Shown here: positions 23,207 to 34,281 of the stretch, one piece after another
Layout: each line of letters begins with the position of its first letter
Numbering within the stretch: the stretch's first letter is position 1
NCBI RefSeq assembly: GCF_007671655.1
Contig: NZ_VCGX01000002.1
Span: 434,001-498,000, forward strand
Direction: 5' to 3'
Source: Marinobacter piscis
Lineage (GTDB): Bacteria > Pseudomonadota > Gammaproteobacteria > Pseudomonadales > Oleiphilaceae
Length of the DNA stretch: 64,000 bases
The notes under the pieces: model-generated
Database searches by the model: none
Told to the model about the DNA's origin: nothing
What the model saw: the letters and a program-made list of their open reading frames with translations, nothing else
Program-made: the position numbers and the translations under genes

Positions 23207-24502
23207 TTACAAAAGCAGGGTGCGCGCCTCAGCAACCGTAAAAAACGAGCCAAACACAATCAGGATATCATCCACCCCGGCCTGCCCCTTAGCGGCAGTG
23301 ATAGCCTCCGCAACCGAATTGCAGCTCTGCACCTGATTCAATTTGCAGGGTGCGAGTCGGGTTTCAAGAGCTTCCGGGGTCAGGCCTCTGGGTGCGTCCA
23401 GTCCTGACAGGTACCAGCAATCCACAACCGGGGCCATAGCCCGGGCAACACCCTGCACATCCTTGTCGGCCAGCGCAGCATACACTGCATGAACCTTCCG
23501 ACCCCTGGTTTCCAGGCTCTGCAGGCGCTCGCACAGCCAACGTGCGGCATGGGGGTTATGGCCGACGTCTGCATATACATCGGGGTGGCGCGCCAGAAGC
23601 TCGAAACGGCCGGGCGCACTAACCCCTGCCAGAGCCGCCTCAGTGTCTGCATCCGTTGTAGCCGGTTCTAGTATCTGGGCGGCTACAACAGCTGCGGCTA
23701 CACTCTGTACGGGCAAGGGCCCGGCGGGCAGCCGGATGGTCCGGTCCTGAAAATTCAGCGTCGCCGATAAGGCATCGGAAGATTCCTCAATGGTATAGTC
23801 CCGACCCGCACGGGTAAGATTCGCTTGTCGGGCAACCGCTTCCTGAAGCACTGAGCGGGGCGGATCTGTATCGGCAACAATCGCCGGCATACCGGGACGA
23901 AGAATACCGGCTTTCTCCAGTCCGATTATCTCGCGGTTAGTACCAAGAAAAGCCACATGGTCAACATCCACCGACGTGATAACCGCCAGATCAGCGTCAA
24001 TCACATTAACTGCATCGAGCCGACCACCAAGCCCCACCTCCAGAATCCAGTCCTGCACACCCGCGTTTGCGAGCACAACAAAGGCCGCCAGGGTGCCGAA
24101 CTCGAAATAGGTAAGCGTAATTGAGCCACGGGCGGCCTCAACTTCTTCAAACGCAGCAATGAGCGCTGCATCACTCACATCCGTACCGTCAATGCGAATG
24201 CGTTCGTTGTAATTCACCAGATGGGGAGAGGTGTAAGCACCTGTCTGGCGACCGGAAGCTCGCAAAAGCGCTTCAAGGGCCGCAACGGTGCTGCCCTTGC
24301 CGTTCGTGCCGGCAACAGTTACGACCCGGGCGGTCGGCCTGCGGGGGAACAGCCGTTGAAAAACCTCGAGTACCCTTTCAAGTCCCAGGTCTATCTCGGC
24401 CGGGTGAATGGACTCAAGCCACGACAGCCATTGCCCGACAGTGGCCCCCGCCTCCGGGGCTGCGGGGGCTTGCAACCCCGTATTACTCGGTAGGTGTGTC
24501 AA
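23207..24502 (-). CDS. folC: Bifunctional dihydrofolate synthase / folylpolyglutamate synthase
   Basis: A Mur-ligase-like enzyme of about 430 residues that makes dihydrofolate from dihydropteroate and adds further glutamates. Landmarks: the P-loop [36 protein letters not shown], and [12 protein letters not shown] with the metal-site residues. The start is uncertain: the TTG at 24502 overlaps the end of accD by 20 bases, and another TTG occurs at 24475; neither has a strong ribosome site. Overlap with accD suggests translational coupling. Confidence 0.93.
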   Translation of the reverse strand: MTHLPSNTGLQAPAAPEAGATVGQWLSWLESIHPAEIDLGLERVLEVFQRLFPRRPTARVVTVAGTNGKGSTVAALEALLRASGRQTGAYTSPHLVNYNERIRIDGTDVSDAALIAAFEEVEAARGSITLTYFEFGTLAAFVVLANAGVQDWILEVGLGGRLDAVNVIDADLAVITSVDVDHVAFLGTNREIIGLEKAGILRPGMPAIVADTDPPRSVLQEAVARQANLTRAGRDYTIEESSDALSATLNFQDRTIRLPAGPLPVQSVAAAVVAAQILEPATTDADTEAALAGVSAPGRFELLARHPDVYADVGHNPHAARWLCERLQSLETRGRKVHAVYAALADKDVQGVARAMAPVVDCWYLSGLDAPRGLTPEALETRLAPCKLNQVQSCNSVAEAITAAKGQAGVDDILIVFGSFFTVAEARTLLL

Positions 24503-25409
24503 CGTCTGGTTTTTCCGTTATTTCAAACTCAATGGGCTCATCGGTGCCGGGACGCTCCTGGCCGTTAAACTTCGCCAGCAGGTGCGCAATGCGTTCACGC
24601 ATCTGATGCCGATGCAGAATCATATCAATTGCCCCATGCTCCAGCAGAAACTCACTACGCTGGAAACCCTCTGGCAACTTTTCACGCACAGTTTGTTCGA
24701 TAACACGCGGGCCGGCAAAGCCGATCAGCGCGTTCGGTTCAGCAATATTGAGATCGCCCAGCATTGCCAGGCTTGCGGAGACCCCGCCAAAGACCGGGTC
24801 GGTCATCACAGAAACATAAGGAATGCCTTCCTGTTTCATACGCTCCAGTACGGCTGCAGTTTTAGCCATCTGCATCAGGGACAAAATGGCCTCCTGCATA
24901 CGAGCGCCACCACTGGCTGAAAAACAAACCAGAGGAATTCGCTCTGCAAGCGCAACGTTGGCGGCCTGTACAAACTTTTCGCCGACCACCTGCCCCATGG
25001 ACCCACCCATAAAGCCAAATTCGAAGGAGGCAGCAACCAGTGGCACACCCAGAGTTTTGCCTTTAAAGGCGACAAGTGCGTCTTTCTCGCCGGTTGCTTT
25101 CTGGGCCTGGACGAGGCGGTCTTTATAGCGTTTGGTGTCCTTGAACTTCAGTCGGTCCCAGGGCTCCAGGTCGGCGCCGATTTCCTCCCGGTCATCCTTA
25201 TCCAGAAAAATATCGAGACGACGGCGCGCGGGAACTCTGTGGTGATGGTTACATTTCGGGCAAACGTCCAGGTTCTTTTCCAGTTCCGGCTTGTAAAGAA
25301 AGGCCCCGCATTTGGGGCATTTTTTCCACAGCCCTTCAGGAACGCCTGTTCTGCGTTTGGATTCCGAGCGGATCTTGCCCGGCATTATTTTATCCAGCCA
25401 GTTACTCAT
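24483..25409 (-). CDS. accD: Acetyl-CoA carboxylase, carboxyltransferase subunit beta
   Basis: A 308-residue subunit that, with AccA, transfers the carboxyl group from biotin to acetyl-CoA to form malonyl-CoA. The N-terminal four-cysteine zinc ribbon is complete (C31, C34, C50, C53). The carboxyltransferase core shows [40 protein letters not shown] and [20 protein letters not shown]. The acidic C-terminal tail overlaps folC. It lies 44 bases downstream of trpA; the trpA-accD neighbourhood is common in this group. Confidence 0.97.
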   Translation of the reverse strand: MSNWLDKIMPGKIRSESKRRTGVPEGLWKKCPKCGAFLYKPELEKNLDVCPKCNHHHRVPARRRLDIFLDKDDREEIGADLEPWDRLKFKDTKRYKDRLVQAQKATGEKDALVAFKGKTLGVPLVAASFEFGFMGGSMGQVVGEKFVQAANVALAERIPLVCFSASGGARMQEAILSLMQMAKTAAVLERMKQEGIPYVSVMTDPVFGGVSASLAMLGDLNIAEPNALIGFAGPRVIEQTVREKLPEGFQRSEFLLEHGAIDMILHRHQMRERIAHLLAKFNGQERPGTDEPIEFEITEKPDVDTPTE

Positions 25410-25453
25410 GTTTTATCCTGTCTTTTGGTTCCGGTCTGCCCTCACCTTCCGGG

Positions 25454-26266
25454 TCAGGAAGCCAGGCTGTCCAGTGCTTCACGCATCGGGTTGAGCAGAT
25501 CCGTCAGTGCCAGTTTAAGGGCTTCGATATCTGCCTGATTTCTGGCTATTGTATCGACCAGGACACTGCCAACAATTACACCATCGGATACCTGCCCGAC
25601 GGCCGCCGCCGTTTCTGCGTCGCGAATACCGAAACCCACACCTACCGGCAAAGCGGTCAGCTCATGAATATGGGCCACTCGGGCAGCAACTTCCTCTACG
25701 TTGATTCTGGCAGCGCCGGTAACACCATTAAATGAAACATAGTACACATATCCCGAAGAGTGCCCGGAAATTGCCCGAATTCTCTCATCGGTGGTTGTCG
25801 GTGCCAGCAAAAAGATGGGGTCCAGCCCCCTCTGAGCAAACAGAGGCGCCACCTTGTCCGCTTCTTCCGGCGGCAGATCCACCGTCAGTACGCCGTCTAC
25901 ACCGGCTTCAATCGCTGCGTCGGCAAAGGCTTCGTAACCCATGGCTTCAATCGGGTTCAGGTAGCCCATCAGCACAACGGGTGTCGTGTCATTGCTTTGC
26001 CTGAACTCGCTCACCATCGCCAGCACCCGGCGCAGGGTTGTACCCTGCTTCAGTGCCCGCTCACTGGCAAGCTGAATGACCGGACCGTCCGCCATCGGGT
26101 CTGAGAAAGGCACTCCCAGTTCTATGATATCCACCCCTGCATCGACCATCGTATGCATCAGGCCCACAGTCTCGTCCGGGTGAGGGTCACCCGCGGTAAT
26201 AAACGGAATCAGTGCCTTACGGCCCTGACTTCTGAGGGTCTGGAGAACCCCTTCAATTCGGCTCAT
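25454..26266 (-). CDS. trpA: Tryptophan synthase alpha chain
   Basis: A 270-residue TIM-barrel subunit that splits indole-3-glycerol phosphate to indole and glyceraldehyde 3-phosphate. Catalytic E49 ([17 protein letters not shown]) and D60 are in place. It works as an alpha2-beta2 complex with TrpB, encoded 19 bases upstream. The ATG at 26266 is clear. Length is normal and nothing is missing. Confidence 0.97.
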   Translation of the reverse strand: MSRIEGVLQTLRSQGRKALIPFITAGDPHPDETVGLMHTMVDAGVDIIELGVPFSDPMADGPVIQLASERALKQGTTLRRVLAMVSEFRQSNDTTPVVLMGYLNPIEAMGYEAFADAAIEAGVDGVLTVDLPPEEADKVAPLFAQRGLDPIFLLAPTTTDERIRAISGHSSGYVYYVSFNGVTGAARINVEEVAARVAHIHELTALPVGVGFGIRDAETAAAVGQVSDGVIVGSVLVDTIARNQADIEALKLALTDLLNPMREALDSLAS

Positions 26267-26285
26267 GCCTGCTCCTGTCGATTAT

Positions 26286-27506
26286 TCAGAGTTCGATACC
26301 GTCCAACTGGGCAATGGTATGAATATCTTTGTCACCGCGACCGGACAAGTTGATCACTATCATCTGGTCTTTATCCATCGTCGCTGCAAGCTTGACAGCA
26401 TATGCAACCGCGTGCGCGGATTCCAGCGCGGGCATAATGCCCTCAACCAGGGTCAGCATGCGGAAGGCTTCGAGCGCCTCATCGTCGGTTACCGACACAT
26501 AGTTGGCGCGTCCGATATCCTTGAGCCAGCTGTGCTCTGGTCCTACGCCCGGATAGTCCAGCCCCGCACTGACTGAGTGAGTACCTGCAATCTGTCCATG
26601 CTCATCTTCCATCAGATAAGTACGGTTGCCGTGGAGTACCCCGGGGCGACCGGCACATAAAGGTGCTGCGTGCTCACCGGTACCAATCCCGTGACCTCCG
26701 GCTTCAACCCCATAGAGCTGAACAGACTCATCAGTCAGGAACGGATAAAACATTCCGATGGCATTGGATCCACCACCGACACAGGCCACCAGAGCATCCG
26801 GGAGTTTTCCGGTTTTTTCCAGCGACTGGCGCCGGGTCTCCCGACCGATGACCGCCTGGAAGTCGCGTACCAGCAAGGGATAAGGGTGGGGACCCGCTAC
26901 GGTTCCGATAATATAAAAGGTATCGTCTACATTCGTGACCCAGTCACGCATGGCTTCATTCATCGCGTCCTTGAGGGTACGACTTCCGCTTTCAACGGAA
27001 TGGACCTCAGCCCCGAGGAGCTTCATGCGGTACACATTCAGCGACTGGCGCTGGACGTCTTCGGCTCCCATAAACACATGACATTCAAGACCCAGACGGG
27101 CGCAGACTGTGGCCGTAGCCACACCATGCTGACCGGCGCCAGTCTCGGCAATGATGCGTTTTTTGCCCAGAAAGCTGGCCAGCAGCGCCTGACCGATGGT
27201 GTTGTTTACCTTGTGAGCTCCGGTGTGGTTCAGGTCTTCGCGCTTCAGCCAGATCTGCGCCCCCCCTGTCTCCCGGGTCAGACGTTCCGCAAAATACAGC
27301 GGGCTCGGCCGACCCACGTAATCAGCAAGGTCCTGATCGAAAGTGGCCTGGAATTCAGGATCCTTCTTCAACCGAAGGTATTCCCGTTCAAGGGTCATCA
27401 GGGAGTCCATCAGCGTTTCAGAAACGAAACGTCCACCGAAGGCGCCAAAATGCCCCCGGGAATCAGGCAGTGCCGTCAGCATTTCTTCAGTCAGTTTTTC
27501 AGACAC
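26286..27506 (-). CDS. trpB: Tryptophan synthase beta chain
   Basis: A 406-residue PLP enzyme that joins indole and serine into tryptophan. The Schiff-base lysine is K99 in [13 protein letters not shown]; the phosphate-binding GGGSNAIG follows later. The start is GTG at 27506, preceded by AGAGG and overlapping the trpF stop by eight bases, so translation is probably coupled to trpF. It belongs to the TrpB1 form that pairs with TrpA. Confidence 0.97.
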   Translation of the reverse strand: MSEKLTEEMLTALPDSRGHFGAFGGRFVSETLMDSLMTLEREYLRLKKDPEFQATFDQDLADYVGRPSPLYFAERLTRETGGAQIWLKREDLNHTGAHKVNNTIGQALLASFLGKKRIIAETGAGQHGVATATVCARLGLECHVFMGAEDVQRQSLNVYRMKLLGAEVHSVESGSRTLKDAMNEAMRDWVTNVDDTFYIIGTVAGPHPYPLLVRDFQAVIGRETRRQSLEKTGKLPDALVACVGGGSNAIGMFYPFLTDESVQLYGVEAGGHGIGTGEHAAPLCAGRPGVLHGNRTYLMEDEHGQIAGTHSVSAGLDYPGVGPEHSWLKDIGRANYVSVTDDEALEAFRMLTLVEGIMPALESAHAVAYAVKLAATMDKDQMIVINLSGRGDKDIHTIAQLDGIEL

Positions 27507-28116
27507 GGTGAACCTCTTTTATAAAGTCGCAAATTTTTTCGATGTCCTTGATACCCTTGTTCTTTTCAACACCACCACTGACATCAACAGCCCAGGGCCT
27601 CACCTTTCCTATAGCGCCAGCTACATTATCAGATGACAATCCACCGGCCAATATAAGGGGCAAAGCACGTTCTGCCGGGATCAGGTCCCAGTTAAACTGT
27701 TGCCCGGTGCCTCCATAACGGTCCGGATCCCAGGCATCTACCAAAAGCCCTGAGGCCCGGGAATAATCTTTAAAGGCCTGCTCAATCTGGCCGGCGTGCC
27801 GCACTCTCACGGCCTTTATCCATCTGCGGCCAAACTGGTTACAGAATTCCGCAGATTCATCGCCATGAAACTGCAACAAGTCCAGCGGCAGGCGGCCAAG
27901 AACCTCCCTGACCTCTGCCTCCGTAGGGTTAACAAACAACCCTACAACAGAAACAAATGCAGGGATGTCGCGAGCCAGGCGCTCCGCCTGCTCCGGGGTT
28001 ACGGCGCGGGGGCTGGGCCCGTAAAATACAAAACCAAGCGCGTCTGCCCCCTGGGAAACACATGCGTGGACATCCTCAGCCCGGGTCAGACCGCAAATTT
28101 TAACGCGTGTACTCAT
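27499..28116 (-). CDS. trpF: Phosphoribosylanthranilate isomerase
   Basis: A 205-residue TIM-barrel enzyme that converts N-(5'-phosphoribosyl)anthranilate to CdRP in tryptophan synthesis. I start it at the ATG at 28116 ([16 protein letters not shown], with the catalytic cysteine), because upstream in-frame sequence belongs to truA and does not resemble TrpF. The catalytic aspartate is in [13 protein letters not shown]. It overlaps truA by four bases (ATGA) and trpB by eight, forming truA-trpF-trpB-trpA. Confidence 0.95.
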   Translation of the reverse strand: MSTRVKICGLTRAEDVHACVSQGADALGFVFYGPSPRAVTPEQAERLARDIPAFVSVVGLFVNPTEAEVREVLGRLPLDLLQFHGDESAEFCNQFGRRWIKAVRVRHAGQIEQAFKDYSRASGLLVDAWDPDRYGGTGQQFNWDLIPAERALPLILAGGLSSDNVAGAIGKVRPWAVDVSGGVEKNKGIKDIEKICDFIKEVHRV

Positions 28117-29024
28117 GACACCTGCATCGGTTTTCGCTTCTGATGAATGTGCGTCGGATCCACCGGGGTGTTTTCGGCCCGGCTGAACCAGGGTCTGACA
28201 AAGCCTGGCCCACATTCCGCTGCGGGGATGCCGAAGTTCCCGGGGTAGCCGACATCAACCAGATACAGACCGTCGGATGGGGCAGTCACTCCAGCCTGAG
28301 TACGATCCCTGCCTTCCAGTATCGCACGAATCCAGGACGCTGACTGCTTCCCCGTTCCAACAGCGATCAGGGCACCGGCAATATTACGGACCATGTGGTG
28401 TACAAACGCATTCGCCTGCACATCAATCACCACGAAATCCCCGGTTCGGGTTACCTTGATCTGCTCCAGAAAACGAACGGGCGTCCGCGACTGGCAACCC
28501 GCGGCCCGGAAGGCTGAAAAGTCATGCTCGCCCACAAGAGCCTGGGCAGCCTCATGCATGCGTGCCGCGTTCAGTTCCCGAAAAGTCCAGCTCACCTGGC
28601 CTCGCTGTATTCCGGGACGCACCTGATTATTGTAAATAATATACCGATAACGCCTGTAGGTGGCAGAAAAACGGGCGTGAAAGTCTTCTGTGCTATTCCC
28701 CGCCCAGTGAACGGCTATATCAAATGGCAAAGCCGTGTTAATGCCCATAACCCATGAGCGAAGGTTGCGGATCGAGGTTGTCTCAAAGTGTGCCACCTGG
28801 TAGCTGGCGTGCACGCCGGTATCCGTACGGCCTGCGCTTACGAGTTCTACCGGATGATCCGCTACTTTAGCAACAGCTTTGGTAAGCTCCGCCTCCACTG
28901 ACCTGACACCGGATTTTTGCTGCTGCCAGCCATGAAACTTGCGGCCATCGTACTCAAAACACAGCACAACCCGCCCATCACCGATGGCGTTATCCGTTGT
29001 CAGTTGCTGAGGGTAAAGAAACAA
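28113..29024 (-). CDS. truA: tRNA pseudouridine(38-40) synthase
   Basis: Modifies uridines 38-40 in tRNA anticodon arms. The catalytic aspartate is D68 in [11 protein letters not shown], counted from the TTG at 29024; [16 protein letters not shown] is the family N-terminus. The start is uncertain: the TTG has only a weak ribosome site, and a GTG at 28967 would leave a shorter N-terminus. It is placed between fimV and trpF, as in Pseudomonas. The fimV terminator lies just upstream, so truA probably has its own promoter in the 26 bases before it or depends on read-through. Confidence 0.93.
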   Translation of the reverse strand: MFLYPQQLTTDNAIGDGRVVLCFEYDGRKFHGWQQQKSGVRSVEAELTKAVAKVADHPVELVSAGRTDTGVHASYQVAHFETTSIRNLRSWVMGINTALPFDIAVHWAGNSTEDFHARFSATYRRYRYIIYNNQVRPGIQRGQVSWTFRELNAARMHEAAQALVGEHDFSAFRAAGCQSRTPVRFLEQIKVTRTGDFVVIDVQANAFVHHMVRNIAGALIAVGTGKQSASWIRAILEGRDRTQAGVTAPSDGLYLVDVGYPGNFGIPAAECGPGFVRPWFSRAENTPVDPTHIHQKRKPMQVS

Positions 29025-29052
29025 GAGTGAGTCCAGAAATATATATTACGAT

Positions 29053-29100
29053 AAAACAAAACGCCGGCTGAGTGCCGGAGTAGCCTCCGACAAGCCGGCG
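29053..29100 (-). terminator. Rho-independent terminator after fimV
   Basis: Read on the minus strand, GCCGGCGC-type stem arms (29093-29100 with 29062-29069) enclose a second small stem (CGGAG/CTCCG) and are followed by TTTTGTTTTA. The hairpin begins 31 bases after the fimV stop. Confidence 0.75.
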
Positions 29101-29130
29101 CTTGTTGCCTGATTACCTCATTATAACGAA

Positions 29131-31596
29131 TCAGTTCAGGTTTTTAAGCAATTCCTGCGCCTCGCCCTTCTGTGACTCATCCCCTTCCACGGCAACTTCC
29201 TCAAGGATATCCCGGGCACCATCCTGATCCCCCATTTCCACATAGGCTCGGGCCAGATCGAGTTTTGTTGCGTTTTCATCTGTTCCGGCGAGAAAGTCGA
29301 ATTCGTCATCGTCGTCCAGACCCGGCTCTGCACTTTCTGCCTCAGGCTCACTCTCTGGTTCACTTTCTGACTCGAGCGCATCTTCCAAGTTCAGCTCCTC
29401 ATCCAGTGAAAGGTCGTCTTCAGCCGACACTTCACTGGCGGGGTCTGCCGAATCTGTAAACTCATCCATAAGAGCGAGATCGTCATGGGATAGATCCATT
29501 TCAAAATCATCGAGGGTGGATTCTTCCATTTCAGAACCGCCGAGCTCAGGCTCAGGCTCGGGCTCGGGCTCGGGCTCCAGTTCCGGCTCGGGCTCGCTAT
29601 CTTCACCTGCAACCTTATCGAGTTCAGCATCCAGCTCATCCAGGAACGACTCGTCCAGATCCAGGTCGAAAACGTCTTCCTCACCCTGATTCGAGTCAGC
29701 GGATGTTTCTGCAGATATTTCTGCGTTTTCAATGGTTCCAGAGTCTATTTTGCTCAGTTCCGCCTCAAAATCGCTGAACTCTTCTTCAACCTCGTCTTCC
29801 TGCCCGGCATCGTATTGATCCGCTAACAGTTTGTTGTCAAAGAATGCTGAGGACTCTTCGTTTTGCGGTTCTTCAGCAGGCTCTGGCTCAGCAGTTTCCT
29901 TTGCTCCGGCCTGAGTCAGTCCCAGGTCGAGCGTGTCATCAAAGTCATCAGACTCCCGGTTGAATTGTTCGTAAAACTCCTTTTCCTTGCTGGCACTGCG
30001 ACGAGCAAGAAGCAGCAGAATCAGGAGCAAAACAAGGAGTCCACCTCCCAAGGCAAACTGGTAGGTGCGGTTATTGATAACCGCATCAATCATGTTAGCC
30101 GGAAAGCCTTTATCAATGGCAGGCCTGGACTCTGGCTGTGTATTTTGCTCCGGCGCCGAGGCCAGAGTTTCAGGCGCTGCGGTCACCGCCCCGGCGTCAC
30201 TACTTTCCTCTTCAGCTATATCACCAGTAGCACTTTCACTGTCGTCACCACCTTCACTGGCAGCAACGTCTGAGGTATTTGCGGGAGTGTCCGTTTCATC
30301 AGTTTTCGGCTCTGATTGCTGATCAGCGATGTCCTCTGCTTGCACAGACGCGTCTGGGTCATTGGCTTCGGCCTCGCCCGCGGGGTCTGCAGTATCAGCA
30401 CTGCCCTCACTCTGCGGCGATGGTTGCTCCGTTGCAGCGTCACTGCGCCCGGAATCCGGGTCACTGTTGGCAACGCCTTCCTGCATTCCTGCAAGCTGAC
30501 TGTTCTTGAGCTCAAGCAGGCGCTGCAGGGTCTCAACCTGCTCCTGCAGATCGTCCAGACGCTCACTCAACTCCGCATTTTCGCGGCGAGCCCGGTCAAG
30601 CTCCTCCATGGCAACGGCTGACCCCGCATCAGCACCTCCTGCGAGTGCTCCATCACCACCCGCAGAGCCGCCTTCACTTTCACTGCGGCGACCCTCATCG
30701 TCGGCTACAATCAGTTTCAGCTCATCGGTTCCGGCTTGCGCCTTTTCCGTGTCATTGTCTGTTTGCCGGGTGGGCGTGGCATCGACGGTTCTGCGCGTAT
30801 CTTCAAGCTGTTGATTCTGTTGAGCCACCATGCGCGATGCCTGGGCGTGACTCCGACTGCGAATCTGGTCGGCGCTGGGAACGCGCAGCACTTGCCCGCG
30901 CTTGAGTTTATTGATGTTATTATCAATAAATGCGTCAGGGTTCAGATCCTGCAATGCCAGCATAACCTGCTGTGTGGTAACACTGTTGTCCGGGCGTAAA
31001 GCAGAGGCAATGCTCCAGAGCGTGTCAGCCTCGCCCGTGGGACCGAAGGTTTCCCGCTGATATCTGGTGCTCTGTGAAGACTGATTTTGCGGCTGCCGGT
31101 TTGCGGTTCCGGAATTCCGCGCCGAAGGAGCAGCTGTGTTATCTGCCTGCCTGCTCGAGGGAGCACGAACCTGCTCCTTCACCCCGGACTCTTCAGCATA
31201 AACCGGCGGGTCCACCAGAACCGCATACTCACGCATCAACCGGCCATTGGGCCAGGTCAACTCAAGCAGGAAATTGAGGTACGGCTCCCGCAAAGGCTCA
31301 CGGGAAGAAACGTTTACGACCAGACTGCCATCGGGCTGGGTTTCCACATCGAACTGAAGCTTGCCCACAAACTGGTTACGATCCAGACCCAGTCGTCGAT
31401 AGGCTTTTTCGGGAGCTACATTCACAAACACATCTGCGGAATCAACACCACGGCTCTGGGGCAGAACAATGTCAGCGTTCATGGGCTCATTCAGATAGGA
31501 TCTTAGCTCTATCTCACCCAGCCCAAGAGCCTGAGCGATGCCAGACCCCAACCCTCCCGCAAGGGCCAGTGCAACCGCAAGCTTGCGTACCTTCAT
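29131..31596 (-). CDS. fimV: FimV-like polar hub protein, LysM and TPR domains
   Basis: An 821-residue protein. A signal peptide occupies the first 23 residues. The conserved FimV N-terminal domain (LGEIELRSYLNEPMNADIVL) follows, then a LysM peptidoglycan-binding motif at about 190-245, a coiled coil with heptads near 335-375, a single membrane helix near 510-530 (LLVLLLILLLLA), a long acidic cytoplasmic region, and the C-terminal FimV TPR (LDLARAYVEMGDQDGARDIL). In Pseudomonas FimV organises type IV pilus assembly and polar signalling. The ATG has GGAAAGGA upstream. The cytoplasmic part contains a perfect hexanucleotide repeat coding for Glu-Pro pairs. Confidence 0.92.
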   Translation of the reverse strand: MKVRKLAVALALAGGLGSGIAQALGLGEIELRSYLNEPMNADIVLPQSRGVDSADVFVNVAPEKAYRRLGLDRNQFVGKLQFDVETQPDGSLVVNVSSREPLREPYLNFLLELTWPNGRLMREYAVLVDPPVYAEESGVKEQVRAPSSRQADNTAAPSARNSGTANRQPQNQSSQSTRYQRETFGPTGEADTLWSIASALRPDNSVTTQQVMLALQDLNPDAFIDNNINKLKRGQVLRVPSADQIRSRSHAQASRMVAQQNQQLEDTRRTVDATPTRQTDNDTEKAQAGTDELKLIVADDEGRRSESEGGSAGGDGALAGGADAGSAVAMEELDRARRENAELSERLDDLQEQVETLQRLLELKNSQLAGMQEGVANSDPDSGRSDAATEQPSPQSEGSADTADPAGEAEANDPDASVQAEDIADQQSEPKTDETDTPANTSDVAASEGGDDSESATGDIAEEESSDAGAVTAAPETLASAPEQNTQPESRPAIDKGFPANMIDAVINNRTYQFALGGGLLVLLLILLLLARRSASKEKEFYEQFNRESDDFDDTLDLGLTQAGAKETAEPEPAEEPQNEESSAFFDNKLLADQYDAGQEDEVEEEFSDFEAELSKIDSGTIENAEISAETSADSNQGEEDVFDLDLDESFLDELDAELDKVAGEDSEPEPELEPEPEPEPEPELGGSEMEESTLDDFEMDLSHDDLALMDEFTDSADPASEVSAEDDLSLDEELNLEDALESESEPESEPEAESAEPGLDDDDEFDFLAGTDENATKLDLARAYVEMGDQDGARDILEEVAVEGDESQKGEAQELLKNLN
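29549..29578. repeat. Hexanucleotide tandem repeat inside fimV
   Basis: Five near-identical copies of GGCTCG (first ends in A, last in C) at 29549-29578; after a short gap the motif recurs at 29585-29596. On the coding strand it gives alternating Glu and Pro. Unit length of six keeps the frame if copies are gained or lost. Confidence 0.8.
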
Positions 31597-31798
31597 GCTT
31601 ATTCCTTTCCAGTCTCGGTTATGCGTGACTGTTTTTTTGTAAAACAGAGTCGGACGAGGGGGGATGTTCGACCTTTCGCATTATTAATGTAAAACCCGGC
31701 AAGTATTAGTGATAAAGCCTCATTTATCAATTATTCAGCCGTAATCCTTTCAGCACATCATCATCTAAGCGGAACCTGTTAGCACCCCGGAAAATAAC
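31597..31798. promoter_or_regulatory. Non-coding leader and promoter region of fimV
   Basis: No gene fits in this AT-rich stretch between the fimV start and the asd terminator. The fimV ribosome site GGAAAGGA is at about 31602-31610. Likely promoter boxes are not distinct enough to place. Confidence 0.4.
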
Positions 31799-31830
31799 AG
31801 GGGCGGAGCCTGAAATCAGCCTCCGCCCCT
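31799..31830 (-). terminator. Rho-independent terminator after asd
   Basis: A 10-bp perfect stem (31799-31808 with 31821-31830, AGGGGCGGAG and complement) is extended inward by CTGA/TCAG. On the minus strand it is followed by TGTTATTTT. It lies about 60 bases after the asd stop. Confidence 0.7.
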
Positions 31831-31887
31831 TAACCGGCTTCCTGAAACCGGACGCAGTTGGCATTAATTGCCTGTGTGTAACAATTC

Positions 31888-33003
31888 TTAACCTTCCTGA
31901 AGAATCCGTAACATACGACGCAAGGGTTCTGCAGCACCCCACAGTAGCTGATCGCCAACCGTAAATGCGGAAATATATTCAGGACCCATAGCCAGTTTGC
32001 GAATACGCCCGACCGGCACACTCAGAGTTCCGGTCACTTTAGCCGGTGTAAGCTCTTCAATGCTGGCATCACGATCGTTGGGAATAACCTTCACCCAGTC
32101 GTTAGCGTTCGCCAGAATTGACTCGATTTCAGCCACTGGCAGGTCTTTCTTCAGCTTGATCGTAAGCGCCTGACTGTGGGAGCGCATGGCACCGATACGA
32201 ACACAGATACCATCGATAGGTATCGGGTTGTCAGAGCGACCAAGAACCTTGTTTGTCTCTACTCCGGCTTTCCACTCTTCCTTGCTCATGCCATTCTCAA
32301 GCTGGCTGTCGATGAACGGAATCAGACTGCCTGCCAGAGGCACCTGGAAGTGCTCTGTTGGAAAATTCTCTGAACGCATGGTGTCGATAACCTTGCGGTC
32401 AATGTCCAGAATGGCTGACGACGGACTTGCCAGTTCATCGCTGGCACACTGATTCAGCTCACCCATCTGGTTAAGAAGTTCACGCATGTGCTTGGCACCG
32501 GATCCGGACGCTGCCTGATAGGTCATCGGGGATACCCACTCAACCAGGTCCTGCTCCAGCAAGCCACCCAGCGCAAGCATCATCAGACTAACGGTGCAGT
32601 TACCGCCAACATAGTCTTTCACGCCACTCTCAAGGGCGCTGTCGATTACATTGCGGTTGACCGGATCCAGAACAATAACGGAATGATCCGCCATACGCAG
32701 TGCGGAAGAGGCATCAATCCAGTAGCCGTTCCAGCCTGCATCGCGCAGTTTATTATAAACTGCATTGGTGTAATCACCGCCCTGGCACGTAAGTACAACA
32801 TCCAGGGTTTTGAGGGTTTCGATATCGAAAGCATCCTGTAGCGGAGGCACCCCTTCTCTTCCTACGTCCGGTGCTGGCTGACCAGTCTGGGACGTCGAGA
32901 AAAACACCGGATCGATATCAGAGAAATCGTTTTCTTCACGCATGCGCTGCATGAGGACTGAGCCCACCATACCGCGCCAACCTACAAGTCCAACTCGCTT
33001 CAT
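31888..33003 (-). CDS. asd: Aspartate-semialdehyde dehydrogenase
   Basis: A 371-residue enzyme that reduces beta-aspartyl phosphate to the semialdehyde, the common precursor of lysine, diaminopimelate, methionine and threonine. The NADP-binding start is [18 protein letters not shown], and the catalytic cysteine is C136 in [12 protein letters not shown]. This is the long proteobacterial form found in E. coli and Pseudomonas. The ATG at 33003 is clear. A 112-base gap separates it from leuB upstream, so it may have a promoter of its own. Confidence 0.97.
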   Translation of the reverse strand: MKRVGLVGWRGMVGSVLMQRMREENDFSDIDPVFFSTSQTGQPAPDVGREGVPPLQDAFDIETLKTLDVVLTCQGGDYTNAVYNKLRDAGWNGYWIDASSALRMADHSVIVLDPVNRNVIDSALESGVKDYVGGNCTVSLMMLALGGLLEQDLVEWVSPMTYQAASGSGAKHMRELLNQMGELNQCASDELASPSSAILDIDRKVIDTMRSENFPTEHFQVPLAGSLIPFIDSQLENGMSKEEWKAGVETNKVLGRSDNPIPIDGICVRIGAMRSHSQALTIKLKKDLPVAEIESILANANDWVKVIPNDRDASIEELTPAKVTGTLSVPVGRIRKLAMGPEYISAFTVGDQLLWGAAEPLRRMLRILQEG

Positions 33004-33115
33004 GTGCGACCTTTGAATCTCGTTTTATGCCCGCCCTCAGCCTCTATCGCCGGCAGGGACGGGATGAATGACACCGCAGCAACCGCATCCCGTTGCTGTC
33101 GGAGATAAGCATTAA

Positions 33116-34189
33116 TTACAGAGCAGCCAGTACCGCATCACCCATTTCGCTGGTGGATACCCGGGTGCCGTCTTCCGACATGATGTCGGCTGTGCGCAGC
33201 CCCTGATCCAATACTGTGTTTACAGCTGCTTCTATGGCAGCCGCAGCCTCTTCTTCATTGAGGCTGTACCGCAACATCATTGCAGCACTGATAATGGTTG
33301 CCAGCGGATTGGCCATACCCTGGCCGGCGATATCCGGTGCTGAACCATGGCAAGGCTCATACATGCCCTGTTTTTCGGAGTTCAGCGACGCCGACGGCAG
33401 CATACCAATCGAACCGGTAAGCATAGCTGCTTCATCTGACAGAATATCACCAAACATGTTGCCAGTCACAATCACATCGAACTGTTTCGGTGCGCGGACC
33501 AGTTGCATGGCTGCGTTATCCACATACATATGGGACAGCTCAACGTCGGGATATTCACGCTGCAGGTCGTTCATGATTTCACGCCACATCACGGTTACTT
33601 CCAGAACGTTGGCCTTATCTACCGAGCACAACTTTTTATTGCGTTGCTGCGCTGCTTCAAATGCCACCCGGCCAATCCTGCGGACTTCTGATTCTGTATA
33701 GGTATAGGTGTTAAACCCCTGGCGCTCACCGCTTTCCAGCTGCCGGACTCCCCGTGGCTGGCCAAAATAAATACCGCCGGTAAGTTCGCGCACAATCATG
33801 ATATCCAGCCCCGAAACCACTTCCGGCTTAAGGGAAGACGCCGACGCCAGTTGCGGGTACAGAACTGCAGGGCGCAGGTTGGCGAACAGCTCAAGCTTTG
33901 AGCGCAGGCCCAGAAGCCCTTTCTCGGGACGCTCCGCCATGGGCAGGCCATCCCACTTGGGGCCGCCTACTGCGCCCAGCAGAATAGCATCTGCTTTCGT
34001 GGCTCTGTCGAGAGTTGCATCCGGCAGAGGCGTATTCATCTCGTCCAGTGCCGCGCCACCAACCAGGGCTGACTCAAACGTGAGATTAAGATCAAATTTC
34101 TCATTCACCGCACGCAGAATTCTCTCCGCTTGCGCAACTATTTCCGGGCCAATGCCGTCTCCGGGCAAAAGAAGTACTGTTCGGGACAT
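33116..34189 (-). CDS. leuB: 3-isopropylmalate dehydrogenase
   Basis: Oxidises and decarboxylates 3-isopropylmalate in leucine synthesis. I use the ATG at 34189 (357 residues; [17 protein letters not shown]), since GGAAACC sits upstream at a proper distance; a longer ATG at 34201 exists. Family markers are [33 protein letters not shown], and the metal-site segment [18 protein letters not shown] 92-base gap parts it from leuD. Confidence 0.96.
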   Translation of the reverse strand: MSRTVLLLPGDGIGPEIVAQAERILRAVNEKFDLNLTFESALVGGAALDEMNTPLPDATLDRATKADAILLGAVGGPKWDGLPMAERPEKGLLGLRSKLELFANLRPAVLYPQLASASSLKPEVVSGLDIMIVRELTGGIYFGQPRGVRQLESGERQGFNTYTYTESEVRRIGRVAFEAAQQRNKKLCSVDKANVLEVTVMWREIMNDLQREYPDVELSHMYVDNAAMQLVRAPKQFDVIVTGNMFGDILSDEAAMLTGSIGMLPSASLNSEKQGMYEPCHGSAPDIAGQGMANPLATIISAAMMLRYSLNEEEAAAAIEAAVNTVLDQGLRTADIMSEDGTRVSTSEMGDAVLAAL

Positions 34190-34281
34190 GATGGTTTCCA
34201 AATCTCTGTGCCAGGTTGTACTGCCCCGGCAAATTAAACATTGCCCGGTAACGCATCACGCTTCCGGGCGATAAACACAGC

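Noticed and set aside
26670..27524. A 284-codon open frame opposite trpB
   Set aside because: Shadow of trpB; composition and lack of any domain make it non-coding.
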